20,084 bases of DNA, taken from the NCBI GenBank assembly GCA_028696915.1, contig JAQVGB010000009.1, positions 1 through 20,084 of the forward strand. The letters are read 5' to 3'. The notes below the pieces were generated by a model. The model saw only the letters and a list, made by a program, of their open reading frames with translations, was not told the origin of the DNA and did no database searches. This document shows, piece by piece, positions 1 through 6,300 of the stretch (its first letter is position 1; each line of letters starts with the position of its first letter). Origin of the DNA: Candidatus Dojkabacteria bacterium (GTDB lineage: Bacteria > Patescibacteriota > Dojkabacteria > SC72 > JAFGCJ01). Both the position numbers and the translations under genes were made by a program.

Positions 1-131
1 AAAGAAAGTCTTCCCTTTTAGCTTCAAACGGAAATTGTACATCCCGCACGATCTTCATGTCTACCGGCCCAAGTTTCCGCACGTTTTTTCCTAAGGAATC
101 CCTCGGCAACAACAAAACTCGCAGGTTCGAC

Positions 132-242
132 CTGCATCCTCTGCATCCTGGATGAAGTTCGAACCTGGCTCAAAACGGGAGGAAATATTGTACTGCCGGC
201 GTTTGCGTGAGTTCCGACGTGCCTGTACCCCTCAAAGTGCAA
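132..242 (-). repeat. Direct repeat copy R1, downstream of HD gene
   Basis: The core (158-242) aligns without gaps to 1115-1199, with 72 of 85 bases identical by my hand count. An outer block, CTGCATCCTCTGCA at 132-145, matches 1095-1108 with one change, separated from the core by a slightly different spacer. The element lies just after the 3' end of the HD-domain gene, on the strand being transcribed. I do not recognise the family. It is not a complete tRNA, since no T-stem or acceptor stem can be formed, and it lacks convincing integron attC core sites. Confidence 0.8.
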
Positions 243-257
243 ATATTTAAGAGAGGT

Positions 258-276
258 ACAGGGAATCGAACTCCAG
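258..276 (-). other. tRNA T-arm-like fragment, possible attachment-site remnant
   Basis: This segment matches the T-arm of the tRNA-Glu gene at 3785-3803 at 16 of 19 positions, including an exact 11-base core GGGAATCGAAC (261-271 and 3788-3798). No other part of a tRNA can be folded around it; the T-stem itself has one mismatch and two wobble pairs. It could be a decayed att copy left by integration at tRNA-Glu, a fragment of another tRNA, or chance, since T-arms are strongly conserved between tRNAs. Confidence 0.3.
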
Positions 277-303
277 AATACTTTCCGCAAAGCAGTCTCA
301 ATC

Positions 304-1062
304 TCACACTGAAAACGTCTGTTCGACATGCTGTGCAACTTTAATCCCAAAGTCCACCCACGGCACAACGACGTCTCTTCCCCACACCGTCTGCTGCAGA
401 TTAGGATCATCCCTCAATTCCACTATATGGCCATAGTTCCGAATACCTTTGGCTACAGGGATTCCTTTTTCCGCAAGGCTTCTCCACTTATCCTCCTCCC
501 ACTCCAATCCCCAGTTGAGATGATCCGCTGCAAACGTAGCGAAATATGGGACATCAAAAGCGGGATCATTCCGAGGTGTTACTCCTAATTTGTCATGAAG
601 CATGACTTGGTCCTCAAGATAGGGGTCTGTAATACCAACATCTTGAAGTATTTGCCTAGCCGCTTTCATTCCCTCTATTGAGTGATCTGGTCCCCATCCC
701 CTCCATGCCTGAACATCATGGAGAAGGCCAAGGCGCCATGCCCGCTGAACTATCGCGTCTCGCACTTGGGTGTCCAGAATTCCACGCGCTTGACACTCCA
801 GATCAGCAGCATAGGCAGCTCTGACGGCAACCCATTCGATATGTCCTTCATAACTCCGTAACTGAGATCGAACCCCCCACTCATCTAGATGTCTTCTAAC
901 CGCATCTATCAATGGACGATCAATCGCCCACATCTTTCCAAGATAGGGCTCTAGTTGCTCTTGTGTTGGAAGATCCGGTTGAGAAGGGCGAAGCCTCGCC
1001 GCCTCCTGCTGTGCGACAGCAATCACCTCGTCATACGTAGCAGAATCTGTATCAGTAATCAT
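304..1062 (-). CDS. HD-domain protein, putative phosphohydrolase
   Basis: This 252-residue soluble protein has no signal peptide or membrane segment. The HD-superfamily metal-binding pattern is visible: H74, the H115-D116 pair in the motif LLHD, H127 in a following helix (HSIEGMKAA), H156 and a candidate final aspartate D180. Such proteins are usually metal-dependent phosphohydrolases acting on nucleotides or phosphoesters; the substrate cannot be read from the sequence. The C-terminal third matches nothing I recognise. The ATG at 1062 is well supported: an extended -10 element (TGCTATAAT) ends six bases before it, which also implies a leaderless transcript. The gene is bracketed by repeat copies R1 and R2. 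HD fold likely, exact function unknown. Confidence 0.7.
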   Translation of the reverse strand: MITDTDSATYDEVIAVAQQEAARLRPSQPDLPTQEQLEPYLGKMWAIDRPLIDAVRRHLDEWGVRSQLRSYEGHIEWVAVRAAYAADLECQARGILDTQVRDAIVQRAWRLGLLHDVQAWRGWGPDHSIEGMKAARQILQDVGITDPYLEDQVMLHDKLGVTPRNDPAFDVPYFATFAADHLNWGLEWEEDKWRSLAEKGIPVAKGIRNYGHIVELRDDPNLQQTVWGRDVVVPWVDFGIKVAQHVEQTFSV

Positions 1063-1068
1063 AGGTGA

Positions 1069-1077
1069 ATTATAGCA
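1069..1077 (-). promoter_or_regulatory. Extended -10 promoter of HD-domain gene
   Basis: On the minus strand the sequence TGCTATAAT is a perfect extended -10 element. Only six bases (TCACCT) separate it from the ATG at 1062, so transcription should start at or beside the A of the start codon. No good -35 hexamer is present, as expected when an extended -10 is used. Confidence 0.6.
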
Positions 1078-1094
1078 TTCTGGTGAAGACTGAT

Positions 1095-1199
1095 CTGCAC
1101 CCTCTGCAACGATGTTCGAACCTGGCTGAAAATGGGAGGAAACCTTGTGATACAGGCATTTGCGTGAGTTCCAACGTACCGCTACCCCTCAAAGTGCAA
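1095..1199 (-). repeat. Direct repeat copy R2, downstream of nitrilase gene
   Basis: This second copy of the R1 element lies between the 3' end of the nitrilase gene (stop at 1240) and the promoter of the HD gene (1069-1077). The core 1115-1199 matches 158-242 at 72 of 85 positions without gaps. The outer part (1096-1115) matches the truncated copy R3 at 18 of 20 positions. A reading frame through R1 on the minus strand carries a stop codon in R2, so the element is unlikely to encode a conserved peptide. Confidence 0.8.
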
Positions 1200-1239
1200 T
1201 CTTTAATTAATAACCCTAGCGAAACAGTGGGAACTTTTG

Positions 1240-2043
1240 TTACTCTGCTTCAACCTCAAACACCGGAACCTCCGCCGGCTGCCATTTAGAGCCATATGTG
1301 TTTCGAATTTCCTCAAGGCTTTTCACATCTAGTACCGCGCGAAGTATCTCTTCACGATCCTCCGATCCTTCTGCTAGCACGACACGGTTTGGACAGATGA
1401 TTAATGCATGTCCAAACGAAGGAAATTCTGTTCTGTTTTCACCGATCGTACCAGGAGCAACAGTATAAACGTCAAACCACTTTGCATTCGCCTTCAACGA
1501 ATCCACCCACAACTCAATACTTCTTGGAGATACGTTCAGTGAAAATGAGGGGATTAGGACTACATCTGCCCCTGCCTTTCGAACCGCATCGAAAAACCAT
1601 GAAGAGTACCGATGGAATGAATCCTTACACACTAGAATACTCATCTTGCCAAACTCTGTATCAAACACACTGAGAGCCGTCCCCGCAACAATTCCATCCG
1701 CTGCTTCCGGTGGAGTGAGGACAACTTTATCATGGCGATTGATCAATTCTCCACTACGATCAAAGTAAAACCCAGTGTTATACAATTTTCCATCAGTATC
1801 CTTCACAATCGTCGCCCCGAAAAGGTCCGTCTTATACTTCCGGGCAATCCCAGATAAATAGTTCAGTGGATCATACCCATCTACAATGTCCTTAAACGAG
1901 GCAAGACAATCTTCTGGAAGTCCTACCAGATCAACGGGTTGAGATGCAGCCTCTGAAACTAATCGATCGACCTGTGTCTCTCCCAGAGCTGTCGATTTGG
2001 GAACTTCTGCTTGGATAATGGCAACTCGAATGTCCTTCTTCAT
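1240..2043 (-). CDS. Carbon-nitrogen hydrolase (nitrilase superfamily)
   Basis: This is a single CN-hydrolase domain of 267 residues from the ATG at 2043; an in-frame TTG at 2058 would add five. In the longer numbering the catalytic triad is seen in order: E49 (GLPED), K111 (RHDKVVLTPPE) and C144 (ILVCKDSFH), each in the family context. Members hydrolyse or transfer amide and nitrile C-N bonds, for example omega-amidases, N-carbamoyl amidohydrolases and the glutaminase part of NAD synthetase. No synthetase or acyltransferase domain is attached, so the substrate is open. The protein is soluble. No Shine-Dalgarno is seen; a TATAAT at 2073-2078 lies shortly upstream. It sits alone between repeats R2 and R3 with no pathway neighbour. 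Confidence 0.85.
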   Translation of the reverse strand: MKKDIRVAIIQAEVPKSTALGETQVDRLVSEAASQPVDLVGLPEDCLASFKDIVDGYDPLNYLSGIARKYKTDLFGATIVKDTDGKLYNTGFYFDRSGELINRHDKVVLTPPEAADGIVAGTALSVFDTEFGKMSILVCKDSFHRYSSWFFDAVRKAGADVVLIPSFSLNVSPRSIELWVDSLKANAKWFDVYTVAPGTIGENRTEFPSFGHALIICPNRVVLAEGSEDREEILRAVLDVKSLEEIRNTYGSKWQPAEVPVFEVEAE

Positions 2044-2072
2044 AAAAACATTACTCAAACTTACTAAGTGGT

Positions 2073-2078
2073 ATTATA
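2073..2078 (-). promoter_or_regulatory. Candidate -10 element of nitrilase gene
   Basis: A perfect TATAAT on the minus strand lies 29 bases before the ATG at 2043 and 14 bases before the alternative TTG at 2058. The predicted start of transcription near 2066 gives a short leader. No clear -35 hexamer is present, so the call rests on the -10 alone. Confidence 0.4.
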
Positions 2079-2113
2079 ACTGGAAAATCACTCCGACACG
2101 ATGAGCAATGTGG

Positions 2114-2133
2114 TGCACCCTCTGCAATGAAGT
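2114..2133 (-). repeat. Truncated repeat copy R3, downstream of nuclease gene
   Basis: TGCACCCTCTGCAATGAAGT matches 1096-1115 of R2 at 18 of 20 positions. It is located 21 bases after the stop codon of the nuclease gene, as R1 and R2 lie after their genes. The 85-base core is not found here, so this is at most the distal end of the element; by itself the match is short. Confidence 0.5.
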
Positions 2134-2154
2134 CAGGAAACATAAAAAGATATT

Positions 2155-3066
2155 TTAGTACGCATTGCACGCACACCCCGGCGGTTTGTGACATGTATAT
2201 GACTTACTAATACAACTATCGCCACAAGCTTGTCCTGTTGTGCAATACTTGCAACAGATTTGTTCAGGTGCAGGAGTCGTTACCGGAGCCGGCTGCGCCG
2301 CCGCACACCCACTTGTACAACTCACGTCCTCCACCTCCTTCATATACTCGCTACAGTCCCAGTTAGTATAGGTCACTTGGGCGGTATTGCACGCAACGCA
2401 CGTCCTTCCCTTCTCCGCGTCTTTCACACAGCCGCACACATCTCCCCATAGCCCTCGGCTCTCAGAAGATGCTATGTTTTCTGCACGCTGAAACTGAGAT
2501 TGATAGCGGTAGGGAGTGTTGTACGTATACTCATGTGCGTACCCTTCTTTGACCATGTGCTCATTAATGAAAAGGTCATCACTCGTGCGCCACAGGTACA
2601 GCAATAATCGTCCATACTTATCTTGCTCACCCTGTGTCTCATCAAACTCGTAGAATACTTCCTGACCGCTCAGAAGCTCCTCCATCTTTCGCTTTGCTTC
2701 CTCTCCAAAGCACTCAACAGGATCGGGGGAACTTTCGGTCTCAGGGGTATCAATGCCGATGAGGCGGACGGGGGTGCTTTCACCTTCATACATGATCCGG
2801 ATAGTATCACCGTCTGTAATGGATATCACCTGAGCAACAGTACGTGTTTCGACTGGACTCTCCTCGGTTTGTACATCCTCTTCGCCCAATGCTGAACCTG
2901 TCGGTTGTTGAGTCACAACTGATTCCTCTGGTGAGGGATCCCGCGATATCAACCACACAGATGCATATATCCCACACATCATTGTCACAGGAATAACCAG
3001 ACCTAGCAGAAGCGTTTTCGAACGTGCGGAAAGGTTCGAGTAGAGGGCAGTGAGCCTGTTCACCAT
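2155..3066 (-). CDS. Membrane-anchored thermonuclease with cysteine-rich tail
   Basis: A 303-residue protein from the ATG at 3066; an in-frame TTG at 3108 would add 14. Residues about 18-40 form a signal-anchor helix. Residues 77-210 are a staphylococcal-nuclease (SNase) domain with the active-site residues in place: D87 (DGDT), R101, D106 and E109 (VRLIGIDTPE) and R153 (DKYGRLL). After it come two cysteine-rich segments joined by a proline/alanine linker; the last (CCKYC, ACGDSCI, TCHKPPGCAC) resembles a small disulfide-rich module I know from other bacterial surface nucleases. The likely role is Ca-dependent cleavage of external DNA or RNA, for nutrient scavenging or DNA uptake. Sixteen cysteines outside the membrane imply oxidative folding. 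The SNase call is firm; the biological role is inferred. Confidence 0.88.
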   Translation of the reverse strand: MVNRLTALYSNLSARSKTLLLGLVIPVTMMCGIYASVWLISRDPSPEESVVTQQPTGSALGEEDVQTEESPVETRTVAQVISITDGDTIRIMYEGESTPVRLIGIDTPETESSPDPVECFGEEAKRKMEELLSGQEVFYEFDETQGEQDKYGRLLLYLWRTSDDLFINEHMVKEGYAHEYTYNTPYRYQSQFQRAENIASSESRGLWGDVCGCVKDAEKGRTCVACNTAQVTYTNWDCSEYMKEVEDVSCTSGCAAAQPAPVTTPAPEQICCKYCTTGQACGDSCISKSYTCHKPPGCACNAY

Positions 3067-3161
3067 ATCTTTGAGGGGTCTCACACTTGGAATTGTAACA
3101 GGAAGCAAATCTCTTGAAAACGATTCTGCTACTTCTGAGAGAGTTGCTTATAGTTCATGCG

Positions 3162-3752
3162 TTACTCTTTATTAGATTCCTCCAGATGACTGAACATCTG
3201 CTTAATACAGTCCTTCACTTCTGTCTTTAGTCTCACTCTTTGATCCAGGCTGTCACTGAACTTTTTCTCACCGCTACGTATTCTTGGCAATTCTGACATA
3301 AAGAGTTCTTTGAATCGATTACTAAGCTCCATTAGCTCTGTAATATCTAGACCTAATCCTTCTAAAGTCGAGAAGTCGGCATCTCCCTCTGCATTTTCTT
3401 TCATTACATTGCCCAAAACCATAGAACGTTCACTCTCAGTAACTTTTCCGGCAGACTCCCGCAATAGCATCTCTTCTGTTAGGTATATACTTCTCCACAC
3501 GTGCCTCACGAGTTCTACGAAAATGGAATAGGTAACCTGAACAGAATGCTTCTTTCTCCATACCTTATATCCAACAAAAACACCGCTCGTTCCCAAAATC
3601 AGTAGTACGAGTCCACTATCTGAAAACTTCACCCATAAATCTCGAAATTTCCCCTGAGAGTCAGGCAAGTAGGCCCAAAATGTAAGGCCTAGCAGTATGA
3701 TAGCCCCGATTATTAAGAGTCCTGGAAGAAACCTCCGGACAAAAGTTTCCAT
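3162..3752 (-). CDS. Unknown protein with two N-terminal membrane helices
   Basis: I do not recognise this 196-residue protein. Two hydrophobic helices (about residues 10-29 and 46-64) are followed by a basic stretch (WRKKH) and a charged, largely helical part of about 130 residues, probably cytoplasmic. Its DNA is richer in A and T than most of the window. The ATG at 3752 is preceded by a weak GGTGGT sequence and lies only 22 bases after the tRNA-Glu gene with no terminator between, so it may be cotranscribed with the tRNA. It is the first gene on the 3' side of that tRNA, a classic insertion position for accessory DNA. The open reading frame is likely real; function unknown. Confidence 0.6.
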   Translation of the reverse strand: METFVRRFLPGLLIIGAIILLGLTFWAYLPDSQGKFRDLWVKFSDSGLVLLILGTSGVFVGYKVWRKKHSVQVTYSIFVELVRHVWRSIYLTEEMLLRESAGKVTESERSMVLGNVMKENAEGDADFSTLEGLGLDITELMELSNRFKELFMSELPRIRSGEKKFSDSLDQRVRLKTEVKDCIKQMFSHLEESNKE

Positions 3753-3774
3753 ACCACCACACTACAACTTAGTA

Positions 3775-3850
3775 TGGTGCCGCTACGGGGAATCGAACCC
3801 CGGTTACAAGGTTGAGAACCTTATGTCCTAGTCCACTAGACGATAGCGGC
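3775..3850 (-). tRNA. tRNA-Glu (anticodon CTC)
   Basis: A full cloverleaf can be drawn on the minus strand: acceptor stem GCCGCTA with TAGCGGC, a D-arm with GTCTAGTGG and CTAGGAC as in bacterial tRNA-Glu, anticodon loop TTCTCAA with CTC at 34-36, and T-arm CGGGG-TTCGATT-CCCCG. The discriminator is A and the 3' CCA is encoded (3775-3777). The anticodon stem has one U-G pair. A CTC isoacceptor reads GAG only, so a TTC isoacceptor should exist elsewhere in the genome. Confidence 0.95.
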
Positions 3851-3918
3851 ACGAAACCGGTTTTTGATGTCATCCACTTCAACGAGTCTCTCGCGGAAAT
3901 CCCTTCCCACAAACCTCC

Positions 3919-4557
3919 TCACCTGATCGCCACCACGAGCGTCCCTACCGGTAGCAAATCGTACAGCTGGATTATATCAGCATTATCGTGATACACACAA
4001 CCTAAACTGACCGGTCTACCGAGGTTTTCCGGTTCATCGGTGCCGTGCAGGGCAACATCGGTCTCGATCCATCGGCCGCTGACGTACCGGTCCATCATCA
4101 TCAGTCTCGGCCCGTACAACGCCGCCAAACCCGAATCTCGCTTCGACACGACCTTCCACACACTTTCCCCCATCGAGCGATCCTGGTACTCAGGATCCGT
4201 ATCGGGATCATCAGGGCTATCGACGACGCGCACCGCCGCCGCTCCCGTCGAAACTTTATACAAGTACAACAGCTCTCCGTCTTTTGAATACACATACTCC
4301 TTCTGTTCGGATATGTCGACAACAACGAGATACTGCGAAGGCTCCGCTATTCCGTCCAATTTCCCCAGAGCATAGTCAAACTTCTGGACATAGGAAACCT
4401 CGTCCGGCAGTTCCTCTTGAGAAGGGATCGATGACAGCACCATGCCATCATCTGTGGGACTGCTCCGATCCCACTGCGGAGCGAACAACACCAGTGCCGC
4501 AAACAAAACCGCCGTTATGCCAAGAAGTACCGCTGTGATAATCATGAGTCCCTTCAT
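3919..4557 (-). CDS. L,D-transpeptidase (YkuD family), membrane-anchored
   Basis: A 212-residue protein from the ATG at 4557. Residues about 3-26 form a signal anchor; the rest is exported. The YkuD catalytic block is near the C-terminus: H171 (ALHGT), then S184, G186 and C187 (SLGCV), the nucleophile, with the usual 16-residue spacing. The arginine that normally follows the GC[VI] motif is replaced by tyrosine. Such enzymes make 3-3 peptidoglycan cross-links or attach proteins to the wall. An in-frame ATG at 4668 would add 37 residues with no signal character and would overlap the divergent greA promoter, so I prefer 4557. The reaction is clear from the family; the precise acceptor is not. 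Confidence 0.88.
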   Translation of the reverse strand: MKGLMIITAVLLGITAVLFAALVLFAPQWDRSSPTDDGMVLSSIPSQEELPDEVSYVQKFDYALGKLDGIAEPSQYLVVVDISEQKEYVYSKDGELLYLYKVSTGAAAVRVVDSPDDPDTDPEYQDRSMGESVWKVVSKRDSGLAALYGPRLMMMDRYVSGRWIETDVALHGTDEPENLGRPVSLGCVYHDNADIIQLYDLLPVGTLVVAIR

Positions 4558-4646
4558 ACCTGCATTATGCCACAAAGCTTCAGAAATTGGTGCCACTCCG
4601 GCCACGTAGTACCCATTTTCACACCCACCGTACCTTCCGCTGCGCG

Positions 4647-4675
4647 TTGACAATAGCATGGTAAGCATATATCAT
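4647..4675 (+). promoter_or_regulatory. Sigma70-type promoter for greA
   Basis: A perfect -35 hexamer TTGACA (4647-4652), a 17-base spacer and the -10 hexamer TATCAT (4670-4675, five of six matches) form the best promoter in the window. The expected start near 4682 leaves a leader of about 145 bases before greA. It faces away from the L,D-transpeptidase gene. Confidence 0.75.
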
Positions 4676-4741
4676 TATATTGTCACATTCCTCAGACTAA
4701 GCTACATGCCGAGTTTATTGATGAATAAAACACACCTGTCC

Positions 4742-4812
4742 GGCATGATTTTCATGCCTTACTAGAGATACTAATCAGTACTATGTTTTTAGAACTGCTG
4801 AGAGATCAGCAG
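4742..4812 (+). promoter_or_regulatory. Two hairpins in the greA leader
   Basis: Two perfect stem-loops lie in the predicted untranslated leader. The first is GGCATGA-TTT-TCATGCC (4742-4758, 7 base pairs). The second is CTGCTGA-GAGA-TCAGCAG (4795-4812, 7 base pairs with a GNRA-type tetraloop), ending 14 bases before the ATG. Neither is followed by a T run, so they are not typical terminators. The second could control ribosome access, as no Shine-Dalgarno is visible. Confidence 0.55.
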
Positions 4813-4826
4813 TATCGACAATTGCC

Positions 4827-5297
4827 ATGGCAAAAAGAAAACACTATCAACTTACAAAAGAGGGCCTTGAAAACCTCAAAAAAGAGCTCAAAGAGCGAAC
4901 AGACGTTATCCGCAAGGACCTGCAGGACCAGCTCGACGCAGATATGCAGGAAGGCGATATTTCAGAGAATACCAGCTACTACCGGGTACAGGAAGAAATC
5001 GCCTCGAACGAGCGGCGGATCGGGGAACTGCAGACCATTATAGCCAACGCAGTCACCGTCAACGGTGACCCGGGTGATACCGATACCGTCGATATCGGAA
5101 ATTCAGTCACCATCAAAGTCCGAGACCGCGAGATCACCTATCACATTGTCGGTTCCACAGAAGCAGACCCCGCACAAAACAAAGTCTCCGTCGATTCACC
5201 TTTGGGCAGAGCGCTCATCGGCAAAAAAATCGGCGAAAACGCTGTCGTAAAGACTCCTCTCGGCAGTCAATCCTATGATATAATCCGCATTGGGTGA
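4827..5297 (+). CDS. greA: Transcription elongation factor GreA
   Basis: The 156-residue length is typical of the family. The N-terminal coiled coil spans about residues 8-75, with the acidic tip in GDISENTSYY; D44 and E47 match the catalytic D41 and E44 of E. coli GreA, which hold the Mg ion in the RNA polymerase active site. The C-terminal FKBP-like domain carries VGSTEADP and DSPLGRALIGKKIGE, standard GreA motifs. It stimulates transcript cleavage in backtracked RNA polymerase. The gene is transcribed alone, divergent from the L,D-transpeptidase gene, from the promoter at 4647-4675. The usual loop sequence G-D-L-x-E-N-A is slightly changed here. Confidence 0.96.
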   Translation: MAKRKHYQLTKEGLENLKKELKERTDVIRKDLQDQLDADMQEGDISENTSYYRVQEEIASNERRIGELQTIIANAVTVNGDPGDTDTVDIGNSVTIKVRDREITYHIVGSTEADPAQNKVSVDSPLGRALIGKKIGENAVVKTPLGSQSYDIIRIG

Positions 5298-5366
5298 CCA
5301 CACACCCGTAGTGCAATTCTATAAGGCGTGGTATTTCCTGCCTCGGTCATTCAGTATCTATCACAT

Positions 5367-5408
5367 CTGCCCCGATAATTTCTGCCCTGCCGTTCCTGCC
5401 CCGATAAT
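5367..5408 (+). repeat. Tandem 13-base repeats upstream of sortase gene
   Basis: CTGCCCCGATAAT occurs exactly at 5367-5379 and 5396-5408, 29 bases apart. Each copy ends in GATAAT, five of six matches to a -10 hexamer; the second lies 16 bases before the GTG start. They may be two promoters or a pair of regulator-binding sites. No good -35 hexamer accompanies either. Confidence 0.45.
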
Positions 5409-5424
5409 GTATTGAGCGCTGTCT

Positions 5425-6189
5425 GTGGAAAAGTTCCAGCGAAAGAAAAAGCAAACCTCGATCGGCAAAACCCTGCAGGTCATCGCCACGTGCGCACTTC
5501 TCCTCCCCTATCCGGCATATTTGATCTCACAGGATTCCAAGAACAACGCTTCGCTTCCGGTCTATGCAGAGCAGTCGGCGCCATCTGGCCCAGTGGAATC
5601 TCCAGACCATCCGGTTTCCGGTTTTCATGAAGATGAAAATGCCAATAACAATGCCACTGGATATGATTTTGACGGTACGCACAAACACTCAATCACCACT
5701 CCCACACAGGAATCACTACCTCATACCTCAACCCCCGCTATTCCGTCTATCGACTTCGCCATTCATATTCCAGCAATTGGACTCGATCATGAAATTGTCA
5801 TGAACGTCGACGCTGGCGATCCTCAAACGTACCTGCCGATTATTGAGCAATTTGTCGCTCATGGAGCGGGTACAGCCCTCCCGACAGCTACAAACGGAAA
5901 CATCTATCTGTTCGCACACAGCAGAACCGCGCCGCAGGGAGTGACACCGCACGGGGGGTGGTTTACGAGGATTGACGAGCTCACGTCAGGAGATTCGATC
6001 ATCCTTGACTACAATGGAAACCGCTACAACTACTCCGTCGTATTCTCCAAGATCGTCGATCCGAGTGAAACCGACATTTACACAGGGATATCCGTTTTCG
6101 ACGGGAACACATCACTTGCACTGCAGACCTGTTACCCACGGGGAACCAGTACACAACGGCTCATTGTGTACGCAATCGGACTCGACTGA
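5425..6189 (+). CDS. Sortase family transpeptidase
   Basis: A 254-residue protein with a basic N-terminus and one membrane helix (about 16-34), a low-complexity linker rich in P, S, T and N (about 40-108), and a sortase domain (about 110-254). The catalytic residues are visible: H165 (LFAHS), C236 (LQTCYPRG) and R245 (TQRLIVYA). Sortases cut a sorting signal in exported proteins and attach them to the cell wall or to each other. The start is GTG at 5425; no ATG fits. No sorting substrate lies beside it, though the CAP protein at 8050-9450 has an EQTG sequence before a membrane helix. Sortase class cannot be fixed by eye. It converges with pyrH. Confidence 0.88.
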   Translation: MEKFQRKKKQTSIGKTLQVIATCALLLPYPAYLISQDSKNNASLPVYAEQSAPSGPVESPDHPVSGFHEDENANNNATGYDFDGTHKHSITTPTQESLPHTSTPAIPSIDFAIHIPAIGLDHEIVMNVDAGDPQTYLPIIEQFVAHGAGTALPTATNGNIYLFAHSRTAPQGVTPHGGWFTRIDELTSGDSIILDYNGNRYNYSVVFSKIVDPSETDIYTGISVFDGNTSLALQTCYPRGTSTQRLIVYAIGLD

Positions 6190-6300
6190 AAACCTCCGGT
6201 CATTCCGACACTATAGCCGAAGAATCCTCACGTCCCGCACGTCATGAAAATTTCATTAAGGAACAACAAAAGAACAGCATCCGAAGATGAACTCCCTTCG

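Larger units (their letters stand above)
1..303. other. Gene-poor left edge with repeat copy R1
   Basis: No convincing coding region is seen. A 128-residue open frame crosses it on the minus strand (24-410), but it overlaps the end of the HD-domain gene and runs through repeat R1, so I treat it as spurious. The stretch holds a short hairpin at 121-135 (GCAGGT, TCG, ACCTGC), repeat copy R1 (132-242), an inverted repeat (222-233 with 251-262, 11 of 12 positions pairing) and a tRNA T-arm-like fragment (258-276). A plus-strand frame open from position 2 to about 94 could be the tail of a gene outside the window, but nothing in it is recognisable. Confidence 0.5.

Noticed and set aside
132..242. 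Repeat R1 as a tRNA, because of GTTCGAAC and GAGGGGTA sequences
   Set aside because: The bases around GTTCGAAC cannot form a T-stem and there is no matching acceptor stem; R2 fails in the same way.
24..410. A 128-residue minus-strand open frame at the left edge
   Set aside because: It overlaps the end of the HD gene and reads through repeat R1; the same frame is broken by a stop in R2, so no conserved peptide is supported.
132..1199. R1 and R2 as integron attC sites
   Set aside because: The layout is suggestive, but I see no paired GTTRRRY/RYYYAAC core sites at the element ends and no integrase gene.
4558..4668. Longer N-terminus of the L,D-transpeptidase from the ATG at 4668
   Set aside because: The extra 37 residues lack signal character, would bury the signal anchor, and the DNA overlaps the strong divergent greA promoter.
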